This document shows, one piece after another, positions 49,188 to 57,769 of a DNA stretch of 64,000 bases. Within the stretch, counting starts at the first letter, position 1; every line of letters begins with the position of its first letter. Origin of the DNA: Butyricimonas paravirosa (lineage in GTDB: Bacteria > Bacteroidota > Bacteroidia > Bacteroidales > Marinifilaceae); NCBI RefSeq assembly GCF_032878955.1, contig NZ_CP043839.1:2790001-2854000 (forward strand), read 5' to 3'. The notes below the pieces were generated by a model. That model ran no database searches. It worked only from the letters and a program-made list of their open reading frames with translations, and was not told where the DNA came from. The position numbers were made by a program, and so were the translations under genes.

Positions 49188-50384
49188 TTACTCATTAATA
49201 ATCTCCATAAAATTTGAAAGCAAATATTCAACTTGCTCATCTGACAAACAAGTATGCAAGGGAAGAGTCACCTCATTCACAAACATATCGAACGCATTAG
49301 GATAATCTTTAATATCAAATCCTAGATTTTTATAAGCTGTCATCATTGGTAACGGTTTGTAATGCACGTTACAAGCAATACCCCGTTCCGCCATTCGACA
49401 GATTACTTCATTCCGAAATTCTATGTCTTTTCCTAACAAACGTACTAAATAAAGATGACCGCTAGAAGAATGATCTTCCCCATAATGATTGAGTACTTGC
49501 ACGTCACATTCCTTCAAAACTTCATTATAACGTTCGATAATCCGTCTCCGCCGATACAACATTTCGGGATAACGCTTTAATTGTGCTAATCCTATACCAG
49601 CCATAATGTCTGTCATATTACACTTGTACGCCGGATAAACGATATCATATTCCCAAGCGCCTAATTTAGTCTTGGCGAGAGCATCCTTGTTTTGCCCATG
49701 CAAAGACAACAACTGGAATTGCTTATACAACCAATCATTATCAATTCCAGAAATATTTCTCCAAGTTAAAGCCCCACCCTCGGCCGTTGTCAAATTTTTC
49801 ACCGCATGAAACGAGAAACTTGTAAAATCAGCAATATTCCCACACATTTCCCCATGCCATTTTGCCCCAAAAGCATGAGCGGCATCTGCTAACACGATCA
49901 CTCGTCCAAAAGCTTTCTGTATCTCATTGTTGGGCAAAAACAAATGTTTTTTCTGTTCAACGGCAGCAAAAATTTTATCGTAATCACAAATTACACCTCC
50001 TAAATCCACGGGAATAATCACTTTTGTCTTCTCGGTTATTGCATCTGCCAATTTCGAATAATCCATTTCGAATGAATTAGGTGCAGTATCAACTAAAACA
50101 AGCTTTGCCCCAACGTGGCAAATTACACTTGCAGAAGCAGTATAAGTATACGCAGAAGTAATTACCTCATCTCCCGGACCAATTCCCAATACACGTAATA
50201 TCAACTCCATACAGGCTGTAGCAGAATTCAAACAAACTACCTTATCCGTTCCACAACACATCGCTAAAAGATGTTCAAATTCTTTAGTACGAGGGCCTGT
50301 TGTAATCCATCCAGAACGAATAGTATCCGACACTTCTTGCACCTCCAATTCACTCATGTCTGGAGGTGAAAACGAAATTTTCAT
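49188..50384 (-). CDS. DegT/DnrJ/EryC1/StrS sugar aminotransferase (WcfR-like)
   Basis: 398 residues. PLP-enzyme features: SGWITTGPRTKEFEHLL, VCLNSATACMELIL, ITSAYTYTASASVICHVGAK, VLADAAHAFGAK (cofactor Asp) and SFHAVKNLTTAEGGAL with the PLP lysine. It aminates a 4-keto sugar nucleotide. The direct neighbour is the initiating transferase, two bases away, as with WcfR-WcfS in Bacteroides. A dehydratase providing the keto sugar may be the CapD-like gene at the right edge. Aminotransfer to another keto sugar of the cluster cannot be excluded. Confidence 0.88.
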   Translation of the reverse strand: MKISFSPPDMSELEVQEVSDTIRSGWITTGPRTKEFEHLLAMCCGTDKVVCLNSATACMELILRVLGIGPGDEVITSAYTYTASASVICHVGAKLVLVDTAPNSFEMDYSKLADAITEKTKVIIPVDLGGVICDYDKIFAAVEQKKHLFLPNNEIQKAFGRVIVLADAAHAFGAKWHGEMCGNIADFTSFSFHAVKNLTTAEGGALTWRNISGIDNDWLYKQFQLLSLHGQNKDALAKTKLGAWEYDIVYPAYKCNMTDIMAGIGLAQLKRYPEMLYRRRRIIERYNEVLKECDVQVLNHYGEDHSSSGHLYLVRLLGKDIEFRNEVICRMAERGIACNVHYKPLPMMTAYKNLGFDIKDYPNAFDMFVNEVTLPLHTCLSDEQVEYLLSNFMEIINE

Positions 50385-50401
50385 ATTTATTAATTAAATT
50401 T

Positions 50402-51046
50402 TTAATTAGATTTTGATCGAAATTCTTTCAACTTATCAATCAAGATTTCATCTGTTTGAAAATAATGAATATTATCTCTTAACTTATTTTCAGGAAGATG
50501 CCACCACTGAATGTTTAATAATTCATTTATTATTTCTTGAGAAAAACGATATTTAAGTATTCTCGCTGGAATTCCTCCAACAACTGCATAAGGGGGAACA
50601 TCTTTAGTCACTATAGTACCTGCTGCAATTACAGCCCCATCGCCTATGTGTACTCCTCCCATGATAATAACTCTAAGACCAATCCAAACATCATTACCAA
50701 TAAATACCTTTTTATAAGGATATTGAGGCGTTCTATCTGTCCAAGAATGACAAGTTCCATTAATCTTTTCTGTAAATATAGGAGAGGTAGAAAGATTATT
50801 CAATGGATGTATACCTGGACCTACAATTGTATTACCTGCAATAGAACAAAATTGCCCTACTTCTGCATATATTAAAGAAGAACCTCGTCCCAAATAAGAA
50901 TACCTCCCAATGGATGAATTAAAAACCTTAGTTTTACGATAAATTTTTGCTCTTCGATCAATATGGGATAAATTATCAACTTTAGCCAATAGAGATACCG
51001 CAGGATTAAATAGATTTTTCAACAAACCATAAATATATTTTAACAT
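50402..51046 (-). CDS. CatB-type sugar O-acetyltransferase (left-handed beta helix)
   Basis: 214 residues. Hexapeptide repeats fill the middle (NSSIGRYSYLGRGSSLIYAE, VGQFCSIAGNTIVGPGIHPL, KVFIGNDVWIGLRVIIMGGV, HIGDGAVIAAGTIVTKDVPP). The SWTDRTPQYP and AVVGGIPARI segments are usual in xenobiotic/capsule acetyltransferases. It likely O-acetylates a residue of the polysaccharide. Eighteen bases before the aminotransferase gene. Very AT-rich. Confidence 0.87.
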   Translation of the reverse strand: MLKYIYGLLKNLFNPAVSLLAKVDNLSHIDRRAKIYRKTKVFNSSIGRYSYLGRGSSLIYAEVGQFCSIAGNTIVGPGIHPLNNLSTSPIFTEKINGTCHSWTDRTPQYPYKKVFIGNDVWIGLRVIIMGGVHIGDGAVIAAGTIVTKDVPPYAVVGGIPARILKYRFSQEIINELLNIQWWHLPENKLRDNIHYFQTDEILIDKLKEFRSKSN

Positions 51047-51055
51047 ACCTACTAA

Positions 51056-51988
51056 TTACTTACATGACAAAAAAGGCGATTTTATTAAACTTCTCAATAA
51101 AAAATAAATATTTTTTAAATCTATTCCTAACTTTACATCCAAACTTTTAATAAAATATAACAAAACATTCAAAAACATTATAAGCGTTGGTTTTACAGAA
51201 TACCTCAATAAACACAGTTTCATTCTTGTATACGCTACATCTTTTTTATTGAGATCAAATGTCTTTAAAAAAAATTCCCACTTATAAATATTTTCTTCAA
51301 TATTTTTCTTAGTTCTCATTTTGGTTGAAATTCCTAACTGAGAATAATACATAGACCCAACATATGAGTAATAATAACTCTCTTCTGAATATTGTTGATA
51401 TTGAAATTCAAATAAATCTTCAGATAATGTAATACCTTTATCTAATGGAACAGGTTTAAATTGATTAATTACTTTGCTATTAATAAATGTAGATCGATTA
51501 TAAATTAAAAGTCTATATCTTAGACGAAAAGGGTCTCTTCCTTTTTCTATTTTATCATTTCTAAAAACAATCATTTTACCCTTTGGAGTTACAACTTTCC
51601 AGTCAAAATATAGTGATATTGCTTTATTTTGTACATCTATATGTTTCTTCTCAATAAGCAAATGTACATGCCTAAACAATCCGTCACAAAGAGCATCATC
51701 TCCAGACAAAATATAAAACAAATCTGCATTACCCCTTAACGATACCAATTTTTCACAATTACCATAAATACCTAAATTAGACGTATTTTTATAAGCTGTA
51801 ATTATATTGGGATACATTTCAACATATCTACTAATTACCTCCCAATTATTATCTGTAGAACAATCATCACATACTATAATTTGGTTTAATCCCCATTCTT
51901 TTTGTATCAGAACAGATTCCAATGCACGCCCAATTACACCCTCTTGATTATAAGTAATAATCAATACATTAATTTTATATTTCATCAT
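51056..51988 (-). CDS. Family 2 glycosyltransferase
   Basis: 310 residues. The GT-A N-terminal part has KINVLIITYNQEGVIGRALE, IIVCDDCSTDNNWEVI and ADLFYILSGDDALCDG (DxD-like GDD). The C-terminal 90 residues are basic with a hydrophobic stretch (IMFLNVLLYFIKSL). It transfers one sugar of the repeat unit. Its ATG shares one base with the stop of the preceding fusion gene. Confidence 0.88.
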   Translation of the reverse strand: MMKYKINVLIITYNQEGVIGRALESVLIQKEWGLNQIIVCDDCSTDNNWEVISRYVEMYPNIITAYKNTSNLGIYGNCEKLVSLRGNADLFYILSGDDALCDGLFRHVHLLIEKKHIDVQNKAISLYFDWKVVTPKGKMIVFRNDKIEKGRDPFRLRYRLLIYNRSTFINSKVINQFKPVPLDKGITLSEDLFEFQYQQYSEESYYYSYVGSMYYSQLGISTKMRTKKNIEENIYKWEFFLKTFDLNKKDVAYTRMKLCLLRYSVKPTLIMFLNVLLYFIKSLDVKLGIDLKNIYFLLRSLIKSPFLSCK

Positions 51989-53862
51989 TACATAAAATTG
52001 TTGATGACTTCTATAATTCTATTTATCTCATACTTAGACATCACAGGACTTATCGGTAAACTTAATTCTTCCGTATGAATTTTTTCTGTGATCGGTAATG
52101 ACATTTCATTCCATTCTTTATAACATTCCTGCTTATGAGGTGGGATCGGATAATGAATATTGGTTTGTATTCCATTATCTGTTAAATATTGCTGAAGTCT
52201 ATCACGCTCGGCACAACGAATTGTAAATAAATGAAAAACGTGCTGATCATCATCAAAAACAGTAGGTAAAATTATTTTAGAATTTCGAATATGATTTATA
52301 TAATATTTAGCTATATTCTTACGTATTTGAATATCTTCATCGAGATGTTTTAATTTCACATTCAAAACAGCTGCCTGTATTTCATCTAAACGACTATTAC
52401 GCCCAGCATATTGAAATACATATTTTTCCGCAGATCCATAGTTAGCCAAAGAACGAATTGTTTTGGCTAATAAAGCATCATTAGTAGTCACTGCACCCGC
52501 ATCGCCTAATGCACCTAAATTCTTTCCTGGATAAAAACTATGCCCTGCTGCATCGCCTAATGCACCTGTTTTTTTTCCATTAAATTTACAACCATGTGCT
52601 TGAGCATTATCTTCAATTAATTTCAAATTATACTTTTTACAAATGCTTTCAATTCTTTCTGTATAGGCACATTGTCCATAAAGATGAACAATACAAATAG
52701 CTCTAGTCTTTGACGTAATAATTCCCTCAATCTTAGAATCATCAATTTGATAGGAATCTATCGAAGGTTCTACTAAAATTGGCTTTAAACCATTTTCAGT
52801 TATAGACAATATTGTTGCAATATAAGTATTCGCAGGAACTATCACTTCGTCACCAGGTCTCATCATTCCCAATTCAATATACGCTCTAAATATCCATACC
52901 AAAGCATCAAGTCCATTTGCAACACCAACACAATACTCCGTACCAATATATTTAGCATAATTTGTTTCAAAATTCTTGTTTTCTTCCCCCTGCAAATACC
53001 AACCTGAATCTACAACTTTATTGATGGCCTCATGTATTTCTTTCGAATACTTAAAAGTTACTTTTTGTAGGTCTAAAAATTTAATCATTTGCTTTTCATT
53101 TATTTTGTTCCATTCTTCAAAACCCATTTCAGCCCATGGCATCCCACGTGTAAAACGATAAGGCCATGAATAATGAGCTTCACCTGTTTTTCTATCTTTT
53201 ATTTCTCTAATGTCTTTTACAATTTTTGCCGGTACACCGACAACCACTTGATAATCTCCAACATCTTTTCCAACGACGCTGCCAGCTCCAATCAAACAAT
53301 GTTTCCCGATTTTAATACCTGGTAATAATATACTTCCTGTAGCTATTTGCGAATAATCATCAATTTTTGGTCCAATGCAGATATTTGAAGGCGGTGTAGG
53401 ATCATTTGTGAAGATTACATAAGGATAGATGAAAATGAAATTACCTAATTTTGAATGCTGTCCAATATGAACGTTACTATGTAGTCTGCAATAATCTCCA
53501 AACTCTGAATATCCTTGAATATCATCTAACGTGCCAAAACTACAATGATTACCGAATTTTGTATAATCCCGAATCGTCACTCGATGTCCACATCCCAAAA
53601 AATTGCCCGTCTTATTACCGGCATATATTATGCAATGACTTCTAATTAAAGAATTGGCACCTATTATAGTCTCCGGATTTTTATAATTCTCAATGTCATC
53701 ATAGTAAGAATTCAACAGCTCTCCAATAATACAATCATTAGCAATAATTGTATTGTCTCCAATCACAACATTATCGTATATCGTAGTATTATCACCGATT
53801 TTTACATTCTTCCCTATTTGGGCGTTTCGACCTATCGAAACATTAATATTATTGAATTTCAT
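51988..53862 (-). CDS. Fusion of a left-handed-beta-helix acyltransferase and a DegT-type sugar aminotransferase
   Basis: 624 residues. The N-terminal part (1 to about 225) is a hexapeptide-repeat acyltransferase (GRNAQIGKNVKIGDNTTIYD, ILLPGIKIGKHCLIGAGSVV, VVVGVPAKIVKD). From about 260 a complete FdtB/QdtB-like aminotransferase begins (MIKFLDLQKVTFKYSKEIHE), with VANGLDALVWIFRAYIELG, IEDNAQAHG and HSFYPGKNLGALGDAG containing the PLP lysine (about Lys447). The aminotransferase would put the amino group on C3 of a dTDP-3-keto-6-deoxyhexose made by the neighbouring ketoisomerases, and the fused half could acylate it, joining two steps in one chain. Confidence 0.9.
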   Translation of the reverse strand: MKFNNINVSIGRNAQIGKNVKIGDNTTIYDNVVIGDNTIIANDCIIGELLNSYYDDIENYKNPETIIGANSLIRSHCIIYAGNKTGNFLGCGHRVTIRDYTKFGNHCSFGTLDDIQGYSEFGDYCRLHSNVHIGQHSKLGNFIFIYPYVIFTNDPTPPSNICIGPKIDDYSQIATGSILLPGIKIGKHCLIGAGSVVGKDVGDYQVVVGVPAKIVKDIREIKDRKTGEAHYSWPYRFTRGMPWAEMGFEEWNKINEKQMIKFLDLQKVTFKYSKEIHEAINKVVDSGWYLQGEENKNFETNYAKYIGTEYCVGVANGLDALVWIFRAYIELGMMRPGDEVIVPANTYIATILSITENGLKPILVEPSIDSYQIDDSKIEGIITSKTRAICIVHLYGQCAYTERIESICKKYNLKLIEDNAQAHGCKFNGKKTGALGDAAGHSFYPGKNLGALGDAGAVTTNDALLAKTIRSLANYGSAEKYVFQYAGRNSRLDEIQAAVLNVKLKHLDEDIQIRKNIAKYYINHIRNSKIILPTVFDDDQHVFHLFTIRCAERDRLQQYLTDNGIQTNIHYPIPPHKQECYKEWNEMSLPITEKIHTEELSLPISPVMSKYEINRIIEVINNFM

Positions 53863-53939
53863 ATCTTATTCGTTGATTTGATGATTATGCAACCAACGAA
53901 CAAGAAAGAGAAAATATTATTTTATCTCTCCCAATTAAA

Positions 53940-54437
53940 TTACTGATAATCAGTATTATTTATGTATTCTATTTTCATATTTTCAAGTATTATTCCTCTC
54001 ATTTTTGCAGGATTACCAAACCAAACTGTATTTGCAGGAACATCTTTTGTCACTACGCTACCCGCCCCAATTAAAGCATTTTCGCCAATTATATGACCTG
54101 CCACTATTGTAGAGTTTGCACCAATTGAAGCTCCTTTTTTTATCAATGTCTTGGTAAAATGTCCCGGATAAACTTTAGAACGTGGAACAAGATCATTGGT
54201 GAATGTAACATTAGGGCCAATAAAAACATTGTCCTCTATGGTAACGCCATCCCAAATCTGTACTCCACTCTTAACTGTAACATTATTACCAATACGAACA
54301 TCATTCTCAATAAGAACATGAGCACAAATATTACAATTGTCACCGATGACTGCTTGTTGGAATATGACACAATACTGCCAAATATTGGTGTTTGTACCAA
54401 TTTGTATTGACTTTACGTCTGAAGAAGGATGTATCAT
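53940..54437 (-). CDS. Sugar N-acetyltransferase (FdtC/WbbJ-like, left-handed beta helix)
   Basis: 165 residues. Hexapeptide repeats throughout (IGTNTNIWQYCVIFQQAVIG, NVTVKSGVQIWDGVTIEDNV, VFIGPNVTFTNDLVPRSKV, GASIGANSTIVAGHIIGENA). The NDLVPRSK loop is typical of FdtC/QdtC N-acetyltransferases acting on C3 amines of dTDP-amino sugars. It overlaps the upstream ketoisomerase gene by 4 bases. With the acyltransferase half of the fusion this gives two candidate N-acylation activities. Confidence 0.87.
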   Translation of the reverse strand: MIHPSSDVKSIQIGTNTNIWQYCVIFQQAVIGDNCNICAHVLIENDVRIGNNVTVKSGVQIWDGVTIEDNVFIGPNVTFTNDLVPRSKVYPGHFTKTLIKKGASIGANSTIVAGHIIGENALIGAGSVVTKDVPANTVWFGNPAKMRGIILENMKIEYINNTDYQ

Positions 54438-54856
54438 CTATTTTTATAATTCAAAAAATCGTTATAATCTCTGATATAATCAGCTTCATCGTACACTTCT
54501 GAAGCTAATACCAAACATACTGCTCCCGATGAAAATTCTCCCAAATCACGCCATATTCCAGGTTTCACATATAATCCTTGATAAGGATGATTAAGAGTAA
54601 ACCTTCTTTTAACATTGCCATCATTTAGTATTACATCAAAACTTCCACTAGCAGCTATAATTAATTGTTGCAATTTTTTATGAGCATGAGCTCCACGTTC
54701 TTCCCCTCCTGGAATATCATACAAATAATAAACTCTTTTGACTTCAAAAGGAATAGTTTTATCATTTTCTATCACACTTATATTCCCTTTTCTCTCGCTA
54801 TGATGTTTATCTAACTCAATTATTGTACAATCATATACTGTACTTAACCTCTTCAT
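54434..54856 (-). CDS. FdtA/QdtA-like dTDP-4-keto-6-deoxyhexose 3,4-ketoisomerase, copy 2
   Basis: 140 residues, a WxcM-like cupin. Core motifs are VYYLYDIPGGEERGAHAHKK (the active-site histidines), LIIAASGSFDVILNDG and YQGLYVKPGIWRDLGEFSSG. It would move the keto group from C4 to C3 of dTDP-4-keto-6-deoxyglucose, creating the substrate for the C3 aminotransferase. A sister gene with different active-site sequence (HAYKENQ instead of HAHKKLQ) overlaps its start by 4 bases. Confidence 0.87.
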   Translation of the reverse strand: MKRLSTVYDCTIIELDKHHSERKGNISVIENDKTIPFEVKRVYYLYDIPGGEERGAHAHKKLQQLIIAASGSFDVILNDGNVKRRFTLNHPYQGLYVKPGIWRDLGEFSSGAVCLVLASEVYDEADYIRDYNDFLNYKNR

Positions 54857-55251
54857 AGATTACTTAATTTAAACTCATTATAATCATATATATAATCATA
54901 TTTATCATATTCTGTAGATGATAATATCAAGGCCAATGAATTCGTAGAAAAGTTATTAATTTCACGCCAAAAACCTTTAGGCACATAAAGTCCATAATAA
55001 GAACGATTCAATGTAACGACTTCTTTTTCTTTACCATCATCAATAATCACATCAAAACTTCCAGACAACGCAACAATAAATTCTTGATTTTCTTTATAAG
55101 CATGTCCACCTCGCCCTTCACCTCCAGGAACATCGTAGATCCAATAAATACGTTTAATCACAAAGGGCACGTGATTTAACTGTTCTATAAAAGAAAGATT
55201 TCCCCGTTTATCCAATATCTTAGGGAGTGTTATAATCTTACAATCAGACAT
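54853..55251 (-). CDS. FdtA/QdtA-like dTDP-4-keto-6-deoxyhexose 3,4-ketoisomerase, copy 1
   Basis: 132 residues, cupin of the WxcM/FdtA family. Motifs: IYWIYDVPGGEGRGGHAYKE, IVALSGSFDVIIDDGKEKE and YYGLYVPKGFWREINNFSTN. Tandem FdtA-type genes may act as a heterodimer or may make two epimers (fuco and quinovo series). Starts the dTDP-amino-sugar part of the operon after the polymerase gene. Confidence 0.87.
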   Translation of the reverse strand: MSDCKIITLPKILDKRGNLSFIEQLNHVPFVIKRIYWIYDVPGGEGRGGHAYKENQEFIVALSGSFDVIIDDGKEKEVVTLNRSYYGLYVPKGFWREINNFSTNSLALILSSTEYDKYDYIYDYNEFKLSNL

Positions 55252-55267
55252 CTATATTTGATTAAAT

Positions 55268-56479
55268 TTAACATTTCAATTGACAAAACTCCTTTGTATT
55301 ATGTCGCCCAAGTATATGAAAAACAAGACCAATAATTAACCATATGGAATACTCATTTAGATAAGACACTGAAACGATCATATTTACCAAGGTTACTCCT
55401 AAAAATATCACAAATACTATTTGGAACGCTCCACCATTGCCTTTACTTAACATTCCAAAACATCTTACAATTTTATACATGAAATATAAGTTCAAAAAAA
55501 CTCCTGGTAACAGACCAAAATTCATACATAATTCTAACGGAACATTATGTGAATACATACTCTCTATTTCTCCAACAGACAAAATATCCACACTCTGTTC
55601 AGCATAATAAATACGGTCACCTAAAAAACCATACACTTTAAATGGATATAAACTTAAAGAATTTTTAATCCTATCATAATAAACAAACCTGTTCGAATCA
55701 TCAAAAATATCGCCTGCGACTAAATATTGCAGTGTTCTTGAGGTCGGGAAAACATCATATAGCCATTTAAACAATGTATCAAAATTAATAGCAATAATAA
55801 TCACACAAGCAATCAACAATGTCATAACTACCAATTGCTTACCAAATGACATTCGTTTCAAAGACAATAAAAAAGATAAGAAAAACACTCCTAATATTCC
55901 AAATAACATTGTCCGACTTCCATATAATAACATAGGTAACCAACACACAACACATAATAACAAGCTAAACCATTTACCTTGTTTTACACTACTATAAGTA
56001 GCCAATAATACTACATATATTAAATTCGATGCAACAGTAATATAACTTGCTTTTGTTACTTCAGGAGAAATTATTATCAAAATGGAATAAATAAAGGCAA
56101 TCCATATTAAATGCCTAACTGCATTTAATACACTATCCCAATCTTTTAAATATCGGCCTATAATATAAGCAGGCCATAAACGCATAATAAAAAGAGTCCA
56201 TGATGTCAAATACAATTCTGGATAACTACTATTAATTAAAAAACTTACAATATAAATACAACTCACGCCCAATGCCACAAACATAGCAGCCACCAAATTT
56301 CTCAAGCGATATACACTACATATTATAAACAAAAACACTAGTATATAAATAACATCTCGCACCACATGAACATTACCCCACCCTATCTTTCGAATAAGAT
56401 CAACAATCAATGTCGCATACAAGAAAAAGGCTACTGTATAGTTATTAGATTTTTCTTTTACCCGAACAAAATTCATCAA
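55268..56479 (-). CDS. Wzy-like O-antigen/capsule polymerase
   Basis: 403 residues, about ten to twelve predicted membrane helices (for example YILVFLFIICSVYRL, LIYVVLLATYSSV, LLLCVVCWLPMLLYG, LVVMTLLIACVIIIAI) and a large periplasmic loop (about 230-300, with DDSNRFVYYDRIKNSLSLYP, YSHNVPLELCMNFGLLPG). This is the Wzy/O-ligase family layout; its place after the flippase gene and 4-base overlap (ATGA) suggest it polymerises the flipped repeat units in the periplasm. Confidence 0.82.
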   Translation of the reverse strand: MMNFVRVKEKSNNYTVAFFLYATLIVDLIRKIGWGNVHVVRDVIYILVFLFIICSVYRLRNLVAAMFVALGVSCIYIVSFLINSSYPELYLTSWTLFIMRLWPAYIIGRYLKDWDSVLNAVRHLIWIAFIYSILIIISPEVTKASYITVASNLIYVVLLATYSSVKQGKWFSLLLCVVCWLPMLLYGSRTMLFGILGVFFLSFLLSLKRMSFGKQLVVMTLLIACVIIIAINFDTLFKWLYDVFPTSRTLQYLVAGDIFDDSNRFVYYDRIKNSLSLYPFKVYGFLGDRIYYAEQSVDILSVGEIESMYSHNVPLELCMNFGLLPGVFLNLYFMYKIVRCFGMLSKGNGGAFQIVFVIFLGVTLVNMIVSVSYLNEYSIWLIIGLVFHILGRHNTKEFCQLKC

Positions 56480-57720
56480 TTCTTTCTATTTTTTATCACT
56501 CTATAGCAAATAAGATTTTGTGCGCCAAATTGTAAAACATTTACAATTAAAACAGAATAACAAAATCCTATAAGCCCCCAAAAATGTAAAGACAATACAC
56601 CAAATATTAAATATATTAATATATATAGAAATTGAATTACCGTTTGCCATTTTGTTTCTGCAAATCTTAACGCCACAGGTTTAATTAATTGTGTTAATGC
56701 CGAAACTCCAGCAGATAAATTTGCAATAAAAATATATGGACTTGCACTTTCCACAAGTTTAGGAAAAAGAAGTCGTGTTATACTTTCCCCAAAAAATAAC
56801 GCTATCAGTGTAAAGATAGAAAAAGATACTATTATTAACAAATTAATCAAATAGTATTTTTTCATCGAAAAATTAAAATCTCCCTGTGAGAAATAACTAA
56901 GCATTACATTCGATGCCGGTTGAGCTAAAACACTTATAGACTTTCCGAAATAGGACGCTGTTATGTACATAGTAACAGCAGATGCACCAATCATTGGGTA
57001 AAGAATAAAACGATCTAAATATACGATGCCACCACTAAATATTGTTGCAATCATAAGTAAATAGTATTTATTCAATGTTGTTTTGAATAATAACGTCTTT
57101 TTCAATGATTCCCGAACTATATCTGTTCGCCATACCAAGTAAACAAAACCAAAAATAGCCGAGCTTAAATAACAAACGACCCAAGAATGCAAAACCCATG
57201 CAATAGGTATTCCCATCAACAAACCTATAGATGTAACCATCGCTTGATATAAACCGTCTTTAAATCTTAACGTTATTGAGTAATATACAGTAAAATATAG
57301 ATTTATTGTAGCAAGAATAACATATGGGACAAGAAAAATTTTATCAAGCAATGCAATATCGGGAAAAAGAAAAATAACTGGAATTACGAGAATTCCCGCA
57401 AGTGACGAAGTAACTATTGCTAAAATATTAAAATCACCAACAAGTCCCCACTTCTCATATTCACTATGCATAATCATTCTCACGGTATAAAGAGTATTCC
57501 CAAAAACGAGAGAAATCAAACTTTCTATACCAATTATTGTTAGCATCAGACCGTATTCTTCCTCCGAAAACATTAGAGCCAATACTGGCAAAAGCAATAC
57601 TTTGCTAACAATTGTAGATATTACAGAAGCCGATAGTCGAAGTGTAAAATCTCTTGTATATCTTTTTATATATATTTTTTTTAATATCTCCACTATTTTC
57701 CTTTGTATCAAGAAGAGCAT
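56476..57720 (-). CDS. Wzx-like oligosaccharide flippase
   Basis: 414 residues, twelve or so membrane helices across the length (VSKVLLLPVLALMF, LAGILVIPVIFLF, YHLL-type and LIVNVLQFGAQNLI segments). This matches the polysaccharide biosynthesis/MATE-like flippase family that turns undecaprenyl-linked repeat units across the inner membrane. It precedes the Wzy candidate with a 4-base overlap. The TTG/ATG choice near the start is not critical; ATG at 57720 used. Confidence 0.85.
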   Translation of the reverse strand: MLFLIQRKIVEILKKIYIKRYTRDFTLRLSASVISTIVSKVLLLPVLALMFSEEEYGLMLTIIGIESLISLVFGNTLYTVRMIMHSEYEKWGLVGDFNILAIVTSSLAGILVIPVIFLFPDIALLDKIFLVPYVILATINLYFTVYYSITLRFKDGLYQAMVTSIGLLMGIPIAWVLHSWVVCYLSSAIFGFVYLVWRTDIVRESLKKTLLFKTTLNKYYLLMIATIFSGGIVYLDRFILYPMIGASAVTMYITASYFGKSISVLAQPASNVMLSYFSQGDFNFSMKKYYLINLLIIVSFSIFTLIALFFGESITRLLFPKLVESASPYIFIANLSAGVSALTQLIKPVALRFAETKWQTVIQFLYILIYLIFGVLSLHFWGLIGFCYSVLIVNVLQFGAQNLICYRVIKNRKN

Positions 57721-57769
57721 TTAACTTAGAAAGTTATTCATTTATAGCACAAAATTTAAGTTTCAATTA

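Noticed and set aside
54434..55251. RfbC-type 3,5-epimerases of the rhamnose pathway for the two cupins
   Set aside because: They are too short (132-140 residues) and have WxcM/FdtA motifs (PGGExRGxHA), and rfbD is absent.
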